A stretch of 64,000 nucleotides of DNA from Nocardia niwae NBRC 108934 = DSM 45340 (GTDB lineage: Bacteria > Actinomycetota > Actinomycetes > Mycobacteriales > Mycobacteriaceae), in contig NZ_BDCK01000041.1 in assembly GCF_001613465.1 (NCBI RefSeq), forward strand, positions 1 to 64,000, given 5' to 3'. The notes below the pieces were generated by a model. It ran no database searches and had not been told where the DNA came from. It saw only the letters and a list, made by a program, of their open reading frames with translations. Shown here one piece after another: positions 1 through 9,292 of the stretch (positions within the stretch are counted from its first letter, which is position 1; the number at the start of each line of letters is the position of its first letter). The translations under genes and the position numbers were made by a program.

Positions 1-430
1 CCACCCGAGGCAGACTCACGCTGCGGCAGACCACCCGCCGCCGACTCACGCTGCGGCACACCGTTCGCACCCGGCTGCCGCTGCGGTAGGCCGGTGGAAC
101 CCGACTCGCGCTGCGGAAGGCTGGTCGAACCGGTCTCACGCGGCGGCAGACCACCCAGACCGGTCTCGCGCGGCGGCAGACCGCTCGCCGGGTCGCGCTG
201 CGGCAGACCACCGGAGGCGGACTCCCGCTGCGGCAGGCCGTTGGACGCGTCCCGCGACGGCGCGCCGTTGGTGCCGGGCTGACGCTGTGGCAGACCGGTG
301 CTCGGCTGCGGCACACCATTGGCCCCGGGCTGACGAACCGGCAGTTCGCCCGAGTTCGGATCACGCGGCGGCAGGCCGGTACCGGACTGCTCCGCGAGAC
401 CACCGGGCTGGCGCGGCGGCGGACCGCCGG
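1..430 (-). repeat. Tandem coding repeats in kinase tail
   Basis: About thirteen degenerate units of 9-11 codons encode a [LV]P-[QP]-R-[EQD]-x(3-5)-G motif on the minus strand. On the plus strand the recurring core is ctgcggcagaccac. The array continues past the window edge, so its full length is unknown. Confidence 0.9.
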
Positions 431-2693
431 GGCTCAGGGTGCGCTTGGGCAGGTTGGCCGCGGCCAGCTTGCCCCGCTGCGGACCACTCGGGGCAGGCTG
501 ACCCGACGCGGGCCGCAGGCTCGTCGCCGATTGCTGCGCCTCCGAGCGCATACCCGACGACGACATCGCCGAACCGGGCTGCCGCTGCGGCAGTCCGCCC
601 GGGCCGGTGGGGATCGGCCCGCTGGGCGAGCCGGTGGGCTTGGCGCTCGCGGTCGGAATCGGACCGCTCACCCCGGGATCGACAGTGACCATGACATTGC
701 CCCCAGGAGTCCGCTGGACGGCCCGCATCTGCATAGACGACGGCGCCGACGGACGCTGTGGAGCTGCGGCCTGCGGCGAAGGCTGCGGGGTGACGGGCTG
801 CCCCGCGCTCGGCTTGCCCGCGACGATCAGTCCGACCGGCACGTGCACGGTCACCGTCACGCCGGGATCGCGCGCGGTGTCGAAGGTCGGGCGCAACCGC
901 ACGGTGAGACCGTGCCGCTCGGCCAGCCTGCCGACCACGAACAGACCCATGTGGCGGGCCGTGTCCGGGCCCGGCTCGGCGGTCTGCTCCAAGCGGCGGT
1001 TGATGTCGGCCATCTCGGCGGGCGGCATACCGATGCCGCGGTCGGCCACCTCGATGAGCAGGCCCTGATCGTGCGCCTGCGCGAAGGTGAATTTGACGTC
1101 GGTCTCCGGCGGCGAGGCGCGCAGCGCGTTGTCCAGCAGCTCGGCGAACAGATGCGCGAGGTCGGAGGCGGCGGGTTCCTTCAGCGAGCCGCGCGGCGTG
1201 GCGCCGAGCTTCACGCGCTCGTAGTCCTCGACCTCTGAGATCGCGGCGCGCAGCACGTCGGCGATCTCGACCGGGGCGGACTTGGCGCGGCGCTGCCGGG
1301 TACCGGCGAGAATCAGCAGGTTGTCGCCGTTACGGCGCATACGGGCGGCGAGATGGTCCAGCCGGAAGAGGTTCTCCAGCAGGCGCGGGTCCTTCTCGTC
1401 GTATTCCATCGCCTCGATGAGGGTGAGCTGATGGTCGACGAGCGACTTGGACCGCCGCGCCAGGGTCTCGAACATGTCGTTGACCTGCGAACGCATCTTC
1501 GCCTGGTCGCTCGCCAGGCGCAGCGCCTGGCCGTGGATGTCGTCGACGGCGCGGGCCAGCTGACCGATCTCCTCGGTGCTGCGCACCGGCATCGGCTCCA
1601 GCGGCACCTCTTCCGGCGAGGCGCCGTTACGGAGCTGGGCGACCTCGTGCGGCAGGTCGCTCTCGGCCACGCGCAGCGCGGCCAACCGCAGCCGGTGCAG
1701 CGGCACGATCATCGAGCGGGCCACGAAGACGGCGAGCAGCAGCGCGGCGAGGATGGTCGCGATGACGACCGCTGTGTAGGTCCACGCGTCGCGCTGGGCG
1801 GTGGTCACCAGCGAATGCATCGCGGAGTCGATGTCCTTGGTCGCCTTGCCGACGACGTGCTCGTAGACCGCGAGGCTGTCGGTCAGCGACTTCTTCAGGT
1901 CGCCGACCGGGAGCTGGCCCGCCTGTGACTGCGGGCTGGTGAGCAGCGCGATCCTGGTGTCGATGCCCGCGCGCAGGTCGGCGATGGAGGTGTCGCCGTC
2001 GGAGAAGCGGTGCGCGAGCACGTTGAGCAGCGCGCGCTCGGTGTTGGAGGCGATGAGGAAGTTCTGGACGCCGGCCTGCTGGGAGCGCAGCACCTCGGGG
2101 AAGGCGGCGAGTTCGCTGACCAGCGTGGCGCGGGTGTTGAGCGAGTCGACCAGCCGCAGCTTGGCCGCGTCCACCGCGGTGTCGCTGACCTGGCCGACCG
2201 TGGTCTCGACGATCCGGACGCTGTCGTTGCGGACGCGGTCGATCAACGCGAGCGTGTCCGCCGGGGGGCCGGTGGAGACCGATTTGCCCTGGGCACGCAC
2301 GCCCTTGGCCTGGGTGAGCATGCTGTCGATGGCCTCGCGCGCGCCGGGCACGCCGTCGAGCTTGGCGACCGCCCTCTCGGCGTTGGCGATCGCCTTGTCC
2401 AGGTCCGCGAGGTTCTGGTCGGTCACCACGGACTGGTTGGTCCCCAGCGAGATCATCTGCGAACCCGCGGTGGTGGCGGTCTGCGCGCTGAGCGCGGTGA
2501 CCGATGGAATGGCGGCGACGTTCTCCGAGATGTCGGCGAGCCGGTTCGACTCCGCGAACTCCGACGAGATCCTGGACACGCCGAGCCCGACTGCGACCGC
2601 CAGAGGCACGGCGAGCACCGCCGTCACCTTCCAGCGCAGGTCCCAGTTGCCCAGAGCCCAGCGGCTGCTGCCGGACCTAGCGGCGTCACGCAT
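1..2693 (-). CDS. Conservon-type (CvnA-like) sensor histidine kinase, partial
   Basis: The frame starts at ATG 2693 and is still open at base 1, so the C-terminus lies outside the window. In order it shows a basic N-terminus and a membrane helix (about residues 18-40), a long extracytoplasmic helical region rich in S, T, Q and A (about 40-300, like the nitrate/sulfonate-sensing NIT domain), a second membrane helix (about 305-322), HAMP, a dimerisation region with the LDHLAARMRR signature (about 445), and a HATPase domain with N box LFAELLDNALRAS and G1 box DRGIGMPP. From about residue 620 the protein is proline-rich, and from about 750 it consists of LPQRxxxG repeats. This architecture is typical of kinases heading actinobacterial conservons, followed by roadblock, DUF742 and GTPase genes, which would lie to the left. 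The ligand is unknown. Confidence 0.85.
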   Translation of the reverse strand, partial: MRDAARSGSSRWALGNWDLRWKVTAVLAVPLAVAVGLGVSRISSEFAESNRLADISENVAAIPSVTALSAQTATTAGSQMISLGTNQSVVTDQNLADLDKAIANAERAVAKLDGVPGAREAIDSMLTQAKGVRAQGKSVSTGPPADTLALIDRVRNDSVRIVETTVGQVSDTAVDAAKLRLVDSLNTRATLVSELAAFPEVLRSQQAGVQNFLIASNTERALLNVLAHRFSDGDTSIADLRAGIDTRIALLTSPQSQAGQLPVGDLKKSLTDSLAVYEHVVGKATKDIDSAMHSLVTTAQRDAWTYTAVVIATILAALLLAVFVARSMIVPLHRLRLAALRVAESDLPHEVAQLRNGASPEEVPLEPMPVRSTEEIGQLARAVDDIHGQALRLASDQAKMRSQVNDMFETLARRSKSLVDHQLTLIEAMEYDEKDPRLLENLFRLDHLAARMRRNGDNLLILAGTRQRRAKSAPVEIADVLRAAISEVEDYERVKLGATPRGSLKEPAASDLAHLFAELLDNALRASPPETDVKFTFAQAHDQGLLIEVADRGIGMPPAEMADINRRLEQTAEPGPDTARHMGLFVVGRLAERHGLTVRLRPTFDTARDPGVTVTVHVPVGLIVAGKPSAGQPVTPQPSPQAAAPQRPSAPSSMQMRAVQRTPGGNVMVTVDPGVSGPIPTASAKPTGSPSGPIPTGPGGLPQRQPGSAMSSSGMRSEAQQSATSLRPASGQPAPSGPQRGKLAAANLPKRTLSPGGPPPRQPGGLAEQSGTGLPPRDPNSGELPVRQPGANGVPQPSTGLPQRQPGTNGAPSRDASNGLPQRESASGGLPQRDPASGLPPRETGLGGLPPRETGSTSLPQRESGSTGLPQRQPGANGVPQRESAAGGLPQRESASG

Positions 2694-3012
2694 CTCCCAC
2701 TCACTTTCCAAACTGGCCTCTACCACGCGCCATCAACCGAACCTCCACATCGCGTGCTTGGCTCGACAGGTGGAGCTGGCCGAGAGCTGCGGCTGGCCGA
2801 GAAATTGCGTCTACGACGGCCCAAATAAGTGACATCAGATTCTAACGGATCAATAACTTCTTGGGTGACTGGGCGTGATGTCGCGAGCATTGACCTGCCG
2901 ATTCCAGGCAAAACCAAAGGTAGCGGCACCCACCCGGGCGTCGCGTGAAGTCTGCCACAATCAACCAGATCTATCGAGGCGGGCATCGAGGCGAGGCTAG
3001 GGAGTCACGGGG
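2694..3012. other. Divergent intergenic region, no gene seen
   Basis: These 319 bp separate the histidine kinase (leftward) from the propionyl-CoA synthetase gene (rightward) and must hold both promoters. I see no convincing coding frame. The 11-base direct repeat gctggccgaga occurs at 2775-2785 and 2792-2802. No palindromic operator stood out. Confidence 0.5.
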
Positions 3013-5076
3013 TTGAACGTGCGGCAGGAGTACCGACCGGCCTACCAAACCAGCTTGGTGGATCCCGCCGAGTTCTGGGCCGGCGCGGCCGAAGCGATCG
3101 ACTGGGACGTGCCGCCCGCCCAGATCCTCGACCTCAGCGCCCGCCCGGTGGCCAGGTGGTTCTCCGGAGCTCGCCTCAACACCTCGTTCAATGCCCTGGA
3201 CCGGCACGTATACCCCACCGCCCCGGGCGCCCCCAGCCGCGCCGACCAGCCCGCGTTGATCTACGACTCGGCTATGACCGACGCCGCCGTGGTCTACACC
3301 TACGCCGAACTGCTCGACGAAGTGTCGCGGTTCGCCGGGGCGATGGTCCGGCTGGGCGTCTCCGCGGGCGATCGCGTGGTGATCTACCTGCCGATGATCC
3401 CCGAAGCGGTGATCGCCATGCTGGCCTGCGCCCGCATCGGCGCGGTTCACTCCGTGGTCTTCGGCGGCTTCGCGGCCCCGGAGCTGGCCGCCCGCATCGA
3501 TGACGCGGAGCCGGTGCTGATCATCACTGCGTCCGGCGGCCTGGAGCCGGGCAAGAAGATCGAGTACCCGCCCATCGTGCTGCAGGCGCTGGATCTCGCC
3601 GAGACCACGGCTCCCCGCACGGTGATCGTCAAGCAGCGGCCGCAGTTCGACACGATCCCTTTCCCCGCCCCGCAGCCCGCCACCGAGTACCTGCCGAGTT
3701 CGACGCAGACCGTGGCCGCGCAGTGGCTGGATTGGGACGACGCCGTGCGCGACGCGCCACCGGCCGATCCGGTCTCGGTCGCGGCGACCGATCCGCTCTA
3801 CATCCTGTACACCTCCGGCACCACCGGGAAGCCGAAGGGCGTGGTCCGGGACAACGGCGGGCACGCGGTGGCCCTGGCCTGGTCGATGCGCAACATCTAC
3901 GACGTCGACGCGGGCCGGGTGATGTGGGCCGCCTCCGACGTGGGCTGGGTGGTCGGGCACTCCTACATCGTCTACGCGCCGCTGCTGGTCGGCGCGACCA
4001 CGCTGCTGTACGAGGGCAAGCCGATCGGCACGCCGGACGCGGGCGCGTACTGGCGGGTGGTCGCCGAACACAAGGTCGATGTGCTGTTCACCGCACCGAC
4101 CGCGCTGCGCGCCATCCGCAAGGCGGACCCCGACGCGGAACTGGCCCACCGCCACGACCTTTCTTCGCTGCGCGCCCTGTTCTGCGCCGGCGAGCGCCTG
4201 GACCCGGCCACCTACGCCTGGGCGGAGGAGACCCTCCTGGCCGGCCGCTCGGACTGCCCGGTCGTCGATCACTGGTGGCAGACCGAAACGGGGTGGCCGA
4301 TCTGCGCGAACCCGCTCGGCCTGCAAGAACTGCCGATCAAACCGGGTTCGGCCTCGGTGCCGGTGCCGGGCTACCGACTACGCGTACTCGACTCCTCCGG
4401 CAACGCGGTCGCGCCGAACACCGAGGGCAACATCGTCATCGGCCTGCCGCTGCCGCCCGGCACGCTGACCGGACTCTGGCGCGACGACGCCCGGTACGAG
4501 CGCTCCTATCTGTCCGCCTATCCCGGCCACTACCTCACCGGCGACTCCGGCTACTTCGACGAGGACGGCTATCTGTATGTCCTCGGCCGCAGCGACGACG
4601 TGATCAATATGGCCGGGCACCGGCTCTCGGCGGGCAGCATCGAGGCGGCCATCGCAGGGCACGAGGCGGTCGCCGAATGCGCCGTCATCGGATTGCCCGA
4701 CGAACTCAAGGGGCACCGACCGCTGGCTTACGTCGTGCTCAAGTCCGGTGTCGAGATCGATCCGGATCGACTGCGCGACGAACTCATCGAGCGGGTGCGC
4801 ACCCAGGTCGGCGCGATCGCCACGCTGCACGACGCCATCGTCGTGACGGCGCTGCCGAAGACCAGGTCCGGCAAGATCCTGCGCAAGACGATCCGGCAGA
4901 TCACCTCCGGCGAGACGTTCGAAGTCCCCTCCACCATCGAGGATCCCGGCGTGCTCGCTGCGCTGGAGCAGCAGATCCGCTCGGCGCGTCCGCAGTGGCG
5001 TGATCCGGCGCACGACGACAACGAGAACACCGACCACGTGGTCACGCCGCACGTGGATCCAGTTGTGCCATCCTGA
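3013..5076 (+). CDS. prpE: Propionyl-CoA synthetase (acyl-CoA synthetase, PrpE type)
   Basis: This 687-residue ANL-family ligase activates propionate (also acetate) to the CoA thioester through an acyl-adenylate. The P-loop motif YTSGTTGKPKG lies near residues 266-276. It is followed by VVRDNGGHAVAL, which is characteristic of PrpE rather than of Acs. WWQTETGWP (A5 motif), YLTGDSG and the SGKILRK catalytic-lysine segment near residue 620 follow. The start is TTG at 3013, supported by AGGGAG at 2999-3004 eight bases upstream; GTG at 3019 is less well placed. No methylcitrate-cycle genes (prpB, C, D) are next to it. The product would feed methylmalonyl-CoA or methylcitrate metabolism and methyl-branched lipid synthesis. 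Acetyl-CoA synthetase is the alternative, less likely from the motif after the P-loop. Confidence 0.9.
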   Translation: MNVRQEYRPAYQTSLVDPAEFWAGAAEAIDWDVPPAQILDLSARPVARWFSGARLNTSFNALDRHVYPTAPGAPSRADQPALIYDSAMTDAAVVYTYAELLDEVSRFAGAMVRLGVSAGDRVVIYLPMIPEAVIAMLACARIGAVHSVVFGGFAAPELAARIDDAEPVLIITASGGLEPGKKIEYPPIVLQALDLAETTAPRTVIVKQRPQFDTIPFPAPQPATEYLPSSTQTVAAQWLDWDDAVRDAPPADPVSVAATDPLYILYTSGTTGKPKGVVRDNGGHAVALAWSMRNIYDVDAGRVMWAASDVGWVVGHSYIVYAPLLVGATTLLYEGKPIGTPDAGAYWRVVAEHKVDVLFTAPTALRAIRKADPDAELAHRHDLSSLRALFCAGERLDPATYAWAEETLLAGRSDCPVVDHWWQTETGWPICANPLGLQELPIKPGSASVPVPGYRLRVLDSSGNAVAPNTEGNIVIGLPLPPGTLTGLWRDDARYERSYLSAYPGHYLTGDSGYFDEDGYLYVLGRSDDVINMAGHRLSAGSIEAAIAGHEAVAECAVIGLPDELKGHRPLAYVVLKSGVEIDPDRLRDELIERVRTQVGAIATLHDAIVVTALPKTRSGKILRKTIRQITSGETFEVPSTIEDPGVLAALEQQIRSARPQWRDPAHDDNENTDHVVTPHVDPVVPS

Positions 5077-5197
5077 ATTTCCGCGTCGCCGGCAACGTCC
5101 TCAGAGTTTCCTCAGAGGATGTTCACGCGGGTGCCAGCAGTTCGAAATAGCCTCGAGACCGCCCCGAAACCCTTCGATGATCTGGAGGCAACACATC

Positions 5198-5584
5198 ATG
5201 AAACGTTCCGTAGGCCGCCCCGCCGTCGCCGCTCTCGCAGCAGGTGGAATCGCCACGGTCACGTTGTTCCTCGGCCCCGCCATCGCTAGCGCGGGCCCGA
5301 TGGAATACGCCGAGCCGCTACTGACCTCGGACTGCTCGTTCGCCCAGGTCGACGCGGCACTGCACGACAAGGCGCCGCAGCTGGCCGCGATGCTCGACGC
5401 GAACCCGCGCCAGAAGGCCGAATTGCAGCGCCGCTTCGACCAGCCGGTCGAGCAGCGCCGGGCCGAGCTGCGCCGGGCCATCGACGAGAACCCGGACGCG
5501 GTACGGCAGGCGGAGAACGACCCGCGGACCGCGCAGCTGCGCGACACCATCCGCGTAGTGGCCGAGACCTGCCACAACTACTGA
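5198..5584 (+). CDS. Haemophore-related secreted protein (Rv0203-like)
   Basis: This is a 128-residue exported protein. A Sec signal peptide (positive N-terminus, hydrophobic run to about residue 28, cut near ASA) precedes a small helical domain with one cysteine near its start (TSDCSFAQV) and one at the extreme C-terminus (ETCHNY). Two such cysteines in a short helical secreted domain are the hallmark of the mycobacterial haemophore-related family, whose member Rv0203 binds and carries haem. GGAGG at 5184-5188 fixes ATG 5198. It forms a single-gene unit closed by a strong hairpin. Haem binding is inferred from the family; no haem ligand is proven from sequence. Confidence 0.7.
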   Translation: MKRSVGRPAVAALAAGGIATVTLFLGPAIASAGPMEYAEPLLTSDCSFAQVDAALHDKAPQLAAMLDANPRQKAELQRRFDQPVEQRRAELRRAIDENPDAVRQAENDPRTAQLRDTIRVVAETCHNY

Positions 5585-5599
5585 TCCCACCGGGACATG

Positions 5600-5638
5600 G
5601 GCGACTCGCCGGGTTTATCCGGTACCCGGTGAGTCGCC
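5600..5638 (+). terminator. Hairpin terminator after haemophore-like gene
   Basis: A 14-bp stem (5600-5613 with 5625-5638, arms GGCGACTCGCCGGG and CCCGGTGAGTCGCC, one G-T wobble) closes over an 11-base loop and begins 15 bases after the stop codon. There is no long T-run, as is usual in actinobacteria. Confidence 0.7.
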
Positions 5639-5711
5639 ACCGCCGGACCGAATGCGAGTCCCGCGTGCCCCATTCGTACGGTCCGAAGATTCGCCGGAGG
5701 CGGGGAGCAGA

Positions 5712-6425
5712 ATGGATGACGTGACCTCGACCTCGAATCCGACGGTCCTCGTCGTCGACGACGACGAGGACGTGCTCGCCTCGGTCGAGCGCGGCCTGCG
5801 GTTGTCCGGCTTCCAAGTCCTCGTGGCCAGGGACGGCGCGCAAGCGCTGCGCAGCGTCAAGGAGAACGCGCCCGACGCCATCGTGCTGGACATGAACATG
5901 CCCGTGCTCGACGGCGCGGGCGTGGTGACCGCGTTGCGCGCGATGGGCAACGAGGTGCCGATCTGCGTGCTCAGCGCCCGCGCGTCGGTGGACGACCGCA
6001 TCTCCGGCCTGGAGTCCGGCGCCGACGACTACCTGGTCAAGCCGTTCGTGCTGAAGGAACTGGTGGCCCGGATCCGGGCGCTGCTGCGCCGACGGTCCGA
6101 CACGCCCGCGCCCGCGACCCCGGGGGCGGTCACCATCGGGCCGCTCGAAGTGGACGTCGCCGGGTATCGCGCGCTGCTGAACGGCCGCGAGATCGAGCTC
6201 ACCAAGCGGGAATTCGAGCTGCTGTCGACGCTGGCCAGGAACGTCGGCGTGGTGCTGAGCCGGGAACGTCTGCTGGAGCTGGTGTGGGGCTACGACTTCG
6301 CGGCCGACACCAACGTGGTGGACGTCTTCGTCGGCTACCTGCGCCGCAAACTCGAGGTAAACGGCGCACCCCGGCTGCTGCACACGATCCGCGGCGTCGG
6401 GTTCGTGCTCCGAGCCCCGAAATGA
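5712..6425 (+). CDS. prrA: Two-component response regulator PrrA
   Basis: This is a 237-residue OmpR/PhoB-type regulator. The receiver domain has acidic DDDED at residues 16-20, phospho-acceptor Asp60 (IVLDMNMP) and Lys110 (DDYLVKPF). The C-terminal winged helix begins near residue 138 and ends in the conserved RGVGFVLRAP. The start at ATG 5712 has GGGGAG at 5702-5707. Its length and sequence match mycobacterial PrrA (Rv0903c), an essential regulator in M. tuberculosis. The cognate kinase gene overlaps by 4 bases (ATGA), so the two are translationally coupled. The gltA, citA, serC genes downstream in the window keep the same neighbourhood as in mycobacteria. Confidence 0.92.
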   Translation: MDDVTSTSNPTVLVVDDDEDVLASVERGLRLSGFQVLVARDGAQALRSVKENAPDAIVLDMNMPVLDGAGVVTALRAMGNEVPICVLSARASVDDRISGLESGADDYLVKPFVLKELVARIRALLRRRSDTPAPATPGAVTIGPLEVDVAGYRALLNGREIELTKREFELLSTLARNVGVVLSRERLLELVWGYDFAADTNVVDVFVGYLRRKLEVNGAPRLLHTIRGVGFVLRAPK

Positions 6426-7789
6426 CCGTGCCCGCTTCGCCGCCGCGCACCCGCCGGCGTCGGTCGTTCTCGCTGCGCACCCGCGTCGCGGGCGCGGCGG
6501 CCGCGGGCGCGATCATCATCGTGACGCTGATCAGCTTGATCAGTATTCGCGCCATCGAGCGCAACAACCTGCAGCAGGCCGACCAGCAACTCGCCGTCGC
6601 GGCGCGGATCGTCCTGCTCGAGCCGCAGATCGCGGTGCGGATCATCAGCCTGACCGGGCTGAACAACGACATGGCTGTGACCGTCCGGGACAACGGCGAG
6701 GTCGTCGCCAGCACGCCTACCGAACTGCCCGCGCTGCCGACCGGCTCCCGCACCGTCACGGTGAGCGGTACCCCCTACCGGATTCTGACCACCACCGAGA
6801 ATCAACCTGCGGGCCGCACGGTCTCCCTCGGCATCCCCGCCGCGGGCGCCGCCGAGGCCACCGCCGAGCAGCAACGGTGGGTGCTCGGCGGCGCCCTGCT
6901 GTCCATCGCCGCGGCCGCGGCGCTCGGCTGGTTGCTCGCGGGCGCGGCCGTGCGTCCGATCGTCCGGCTGACCAGCCAGGTGGGCGCACGCAACGCCTAT
7001 CCCGATCCGGGCAATCCGCAGACGCCGGTGGAGGGCGCGGGCGTGCACGAGGCCGAGCAACTGGCCGACGCGGTGAACACCATGCTGCAGCGAGTGGATC
7101 AGGCGCAGGCCCAGACGGCCGCCGCCTTGGAGACCGCCCGCGATTTCGCCGCCGTGTCCGCCCACGAACTGCGCACACCGCTGACCGCGATGCGCACCGA
7201 CCTCGAGGTGCTGCGCACCCTCGACCTGGACGAGGCGCAGCGAGCCGAGATCCTCGACGACCTGCAGCGCAGCCAGGGCCGGGTGGAGAGCACGCTGGCG
7301 GCCCTGGAGCGGCTGGCCACCGGCGATCTGACCAACGAGCGCGACCACGTCGCCACCGATGTCGGCGACCTGTGCGACCAGGCTGCGCACGACGCCATGC
7401 GACATTTCCCCGGCCTCACCGTGCGGATCGATTCCGACGCCGAACTGGTCACCCGGGGCCTGCCCGCGGGGCTGCGGCTGGCTGTGGACAACGCGCTGGC
7501 CAACTCGGTCAAACACGGCGGAGCCACCGAGGCCCTGGTCACCGCGCATCGCGGGCCGGGCGGCCGCATCGTCATCTCCATCGACGACAACGGACGCGGC
7601 ATCCCGCCGGAGGAGCGCGACGCCGTCTTCGACCGCTTCTTCCGCGGCAGCCAGGCGAGCAAGGGCGGATCCGGTCTCGGTCTGGCGCTGGTGGCCCAGC
7701 AAGCCCAACTACACGGCGGCCGCGCGTATTTCGACGCGGGCACGCTCGGCGGCATCAGGCTGGTCCTCGATCTGCCCGGAGTCGTGTGA
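6422..7789 (+). CDS. prrB: Sensor histidine kinase PrrB
   Basis: This is a 455-residue membrane kinase paired with PrrA. Membrane helices lie at about residues 22-43 and 153-176. Between them is a short extracytoplasmic sensor of about 110 residues. A HAMP linker follows, then the dimerisation/phosphorylation motif AVSAHELRTPL with His248, N box (DNALANSVKHGG, about 356-367), G1 (DDNGRGIP, about 393-400) and G2 (GGSGLGLALV). The ATG overlaps the prrA stop. The ligand is not evident. The gene ends 81 bases before the next gene. Confidence 0.92.
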   Translation: MTVPASPPRTRRRRSFSLRTRVAGAAAAGAIIIVTLISLISIRAIERNNLQQADQQLAVAARIVLLEPQIAVRIISLTGLNNDMAVTVRDNGEVVASTPTELPALPTGSRTVTVSGTPYRILTTTENQPAGRTVSLGIPAAGAAEATAEQQRWVLGGALLSIAAAAALGWLLAGAAVRPIVRLTSQVGARNAYPDPGNPQTPVEGAGVHEAEQLADAVNTMLQRVDQAQAQTAAALETARDFAAVSAHELRTPLTAMRTDLEVLRTLDLDEAQRAEILDDLQRSQGRVESTLAALERLATGDLTNERDHVATDVGDLCDQAAHDAMRHFPGLTVRIDSDAELVTRGLPAGLRLAVDNALANSVKHGGATEALVTAHRGPGGRIVISIDDNGRGIPPEERDAVFDRFFRGSQASKGGSGLGLALVAQQAQLHGGRAYFDAGTLGGIRLVLDLPGVV

Positions 7790-7870
7790 TCGGCGAAGCG
7801 CGCGGCCCCTTACTCAAATCTCAGAGAAACGCCAAGGGCCGCGCCATAACTCGCGTTTAGGGTCTGCGGC

Positions 7871-9040
7871 GTGATCGGAAAACGCGCCCGCTGGGGCCTT
7901 CTCGTCGTCGCCCTCATCTCGGCTGGTGCGCTCGGCGCCGGCATCATCGCGTGGACCGGGACGGATCGCGGGCCGACGGGCATCGCGGTGGTCGATGCCG
8001 ATACCGGGCCGATCGGCGCGCGCGTGGTCGAAGCGCTGCAGGAGGCGGGTGGCTACGAATGGACCGCCGCCGCGCCGGGCGAGGCGAGCACCGACGACTA
8101 CGCCGCGGTCATCACGCTGCCCGCCGACCTCACCGCGTCGATGGGCACCCTGGCCGGGCCGGAGCCGAAGCGGGCCGAGGTCACCGTGGAGACCCACGAA
8201 CACGCCGACGCCGACCTGGTGCACGGCGCGGTGACCGAGGTGACGCATCGGATCGGCGCGGTCGGTGTCGACGCGGCGCTCACCGCCGTCGCGCAGGCCC
8301 GGTCACAGATGTCACAAGTGCAGTTCACCGCCCAGCTGCTCAGCGCGGGCGTCGAGGCGGCCGCCGCGGGAGCCGACCAGTTCAGCGCGGGCGCCGACCA
8401 GCTGCTCGGCTTCCTCGAGTTCGCGAAATCCGGATCGGCGCAGCTCACTTCGGCCATCGCGCTGCTGAACTCCACCGTCGACGGAGCGGCCGCGCAAGCC
8501 GGCCAACTGGCCGCGGCCCTCGATTCGACCGGCATCACCATCGCGCAGGTGGAGCGCACGGCGAACACGGTGAGCGGCGGACTCGATCAGATCCTGCCGC
8601 TGCTGCGCGCGCTGCCGTTCGCGAACGATCCCGCACTCGCCGACATCATCGGCAAACTGGACGCGCTGCGCAGTGTGTCCGCGCAGGCGGGCGCCCAGCT
8701 GACCGGCCTCGGCTCGCTCGTCGGCGGCGCGGTCGATCCCGACACCGATCTCGGCACGCTGCTGCGCACCGTTGTCGACCGCCTGACCGGCGCGAGCGCG
8801 CAGTTGTCCGAGGGCGCGAAGCTCGCCGAGGGCCTCCCCGCGCTCGCCGAACAGGGCGGCGCCCAACTGGTCGGCGCCATCGGCCAGCTCACCGGCGGTG
8901 TGAACCAGTTGCAGAACATCGTGCACAACCTGAGTGCCCAAACCGACAAGGCGGTCGCCGCCCTGCCCCAGCGCAGCAGCACCCAGCAATCCGCACTGGC
9001 AACGGCGCTCACCGATCCGGTCGAGATCGTCAGGAAGTAG
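7871..9040 (+). CDS. Orphan YhgE/Pip-like extracytoplasmic domain protein
   Basis: This 389-residue protein begins with one signal-anchor helix (about residues 7-27), then a segment resembling the first ectodomain of YhgE/Pip (GIAVVDADTGPIGARVVEAL), then repeated amphipathic helices of AGADQLxxGAxxL type that form the long coiled stalk of that family. Full YhgE/Pip proteins are about 650-900 residues and end in five membrane helices of ABC-2 type. Those are absent here: the protein stops after the stalk with a perfect terminator following. It is either a naturally soluble or anchored ectodomain, or a truncated descendant. GTG 7871 is the only start near the frame's beginning, and its ribosome site is weak. 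The function is unknown; in related bacteria family members act as phage receptors or in type VII secretion (EsaA). Confidence 0.65.
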   Translation: MIGKRARWGLLVVALISAGALGAGIIAWTGTDRGPTGIAVVDADTGPIGARVVEALQEAGGYEWTAAAPGEASTDDYAAVITLPADLTASMGTLAGPEPKRAEVTVETHEHADADLVHGAVTEVTHRIGAVGVDAALTAVAQARSQMSQVQFTAQLLSAGVEAAAAGADQFSAGADQLLGFLEFAKSGSAQLTSAIALLNSTVDGAAAQAGQLAAALDSTGITIAQVERTANTVSGGLDQILPLLRALPFANDPALADIIGKLDALRSVSAQAGAQLTGLGSLVGGAVDPDTDLGTLLRTVVDRLTGASAQLSEGAKLAEGLPALAEQGGAQLVGAIGQLTGGVNQLQNIVHNLSAQTDKAVAALPQRSSTQQSALATALTDPVEIVRK

Positions 9041-9048
9041 AGACGACG

Positions 9049-9081
9049 ATGGCCCGTCTTCCTTTACAGAAGACGGGCCAT
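9049..9081 (+). terminator. Perfect 13-bp hairpin terminator
   Basis: The arms ATGGCCCGTCTTC (9049-9061) and GAAGACGGGCCAT (9069-9081) pair perfectly over a 7-base loop. The stem starts 9 bases after the YhgE-like stop codon. Confidence 0.85.
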
Positions 9082-9269
9082 ACATCTTCAGGCGCACGGC
9101 CAACGAAGGCTCTCGGGATACCGATCGGCCCCACCGCCGACTCCGTGCAACCACGCGCACTTCATCCGCGACTGTTATGCCGACGTACCCAGCTCACCTC
9201 GACCACGTCTGTTGAGCGAAGCGAGACCGAGCATCCGCCGTTCGCGAGCCGCATGGGGGCCGCGAACAC

Positions 9270-9288
9270 GCGGCGCCGCAGGCGCCGC
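9270..9288 (-). terminator. Short GC hairpin after FKBP gene
   Basis: An 8-bp stem (GCGGCGCC at 9270-9277 with GGCGCCGC at 9281-9288, 3-base loop) sits just past the leftward FKBP stop codon. It could end transcription coming from the fkbp/gltA side. It lacks a T-run. Confidence 0.45.
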
Positions 9289-9292
9289 CGAA

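Noticed and set aside
1..430. Regular repeats considered as a CRISPR array
   Set aside because: Units are degenerate, without constant-length unique spacers, and are in frame with the histidine kinase tail.
2720..2986. 88-codon minus-strand frame in the kinase/prpE spacer
   Set aside because: No ribosome site, domain or plausible composition; it fills a region that must contain two promoters.
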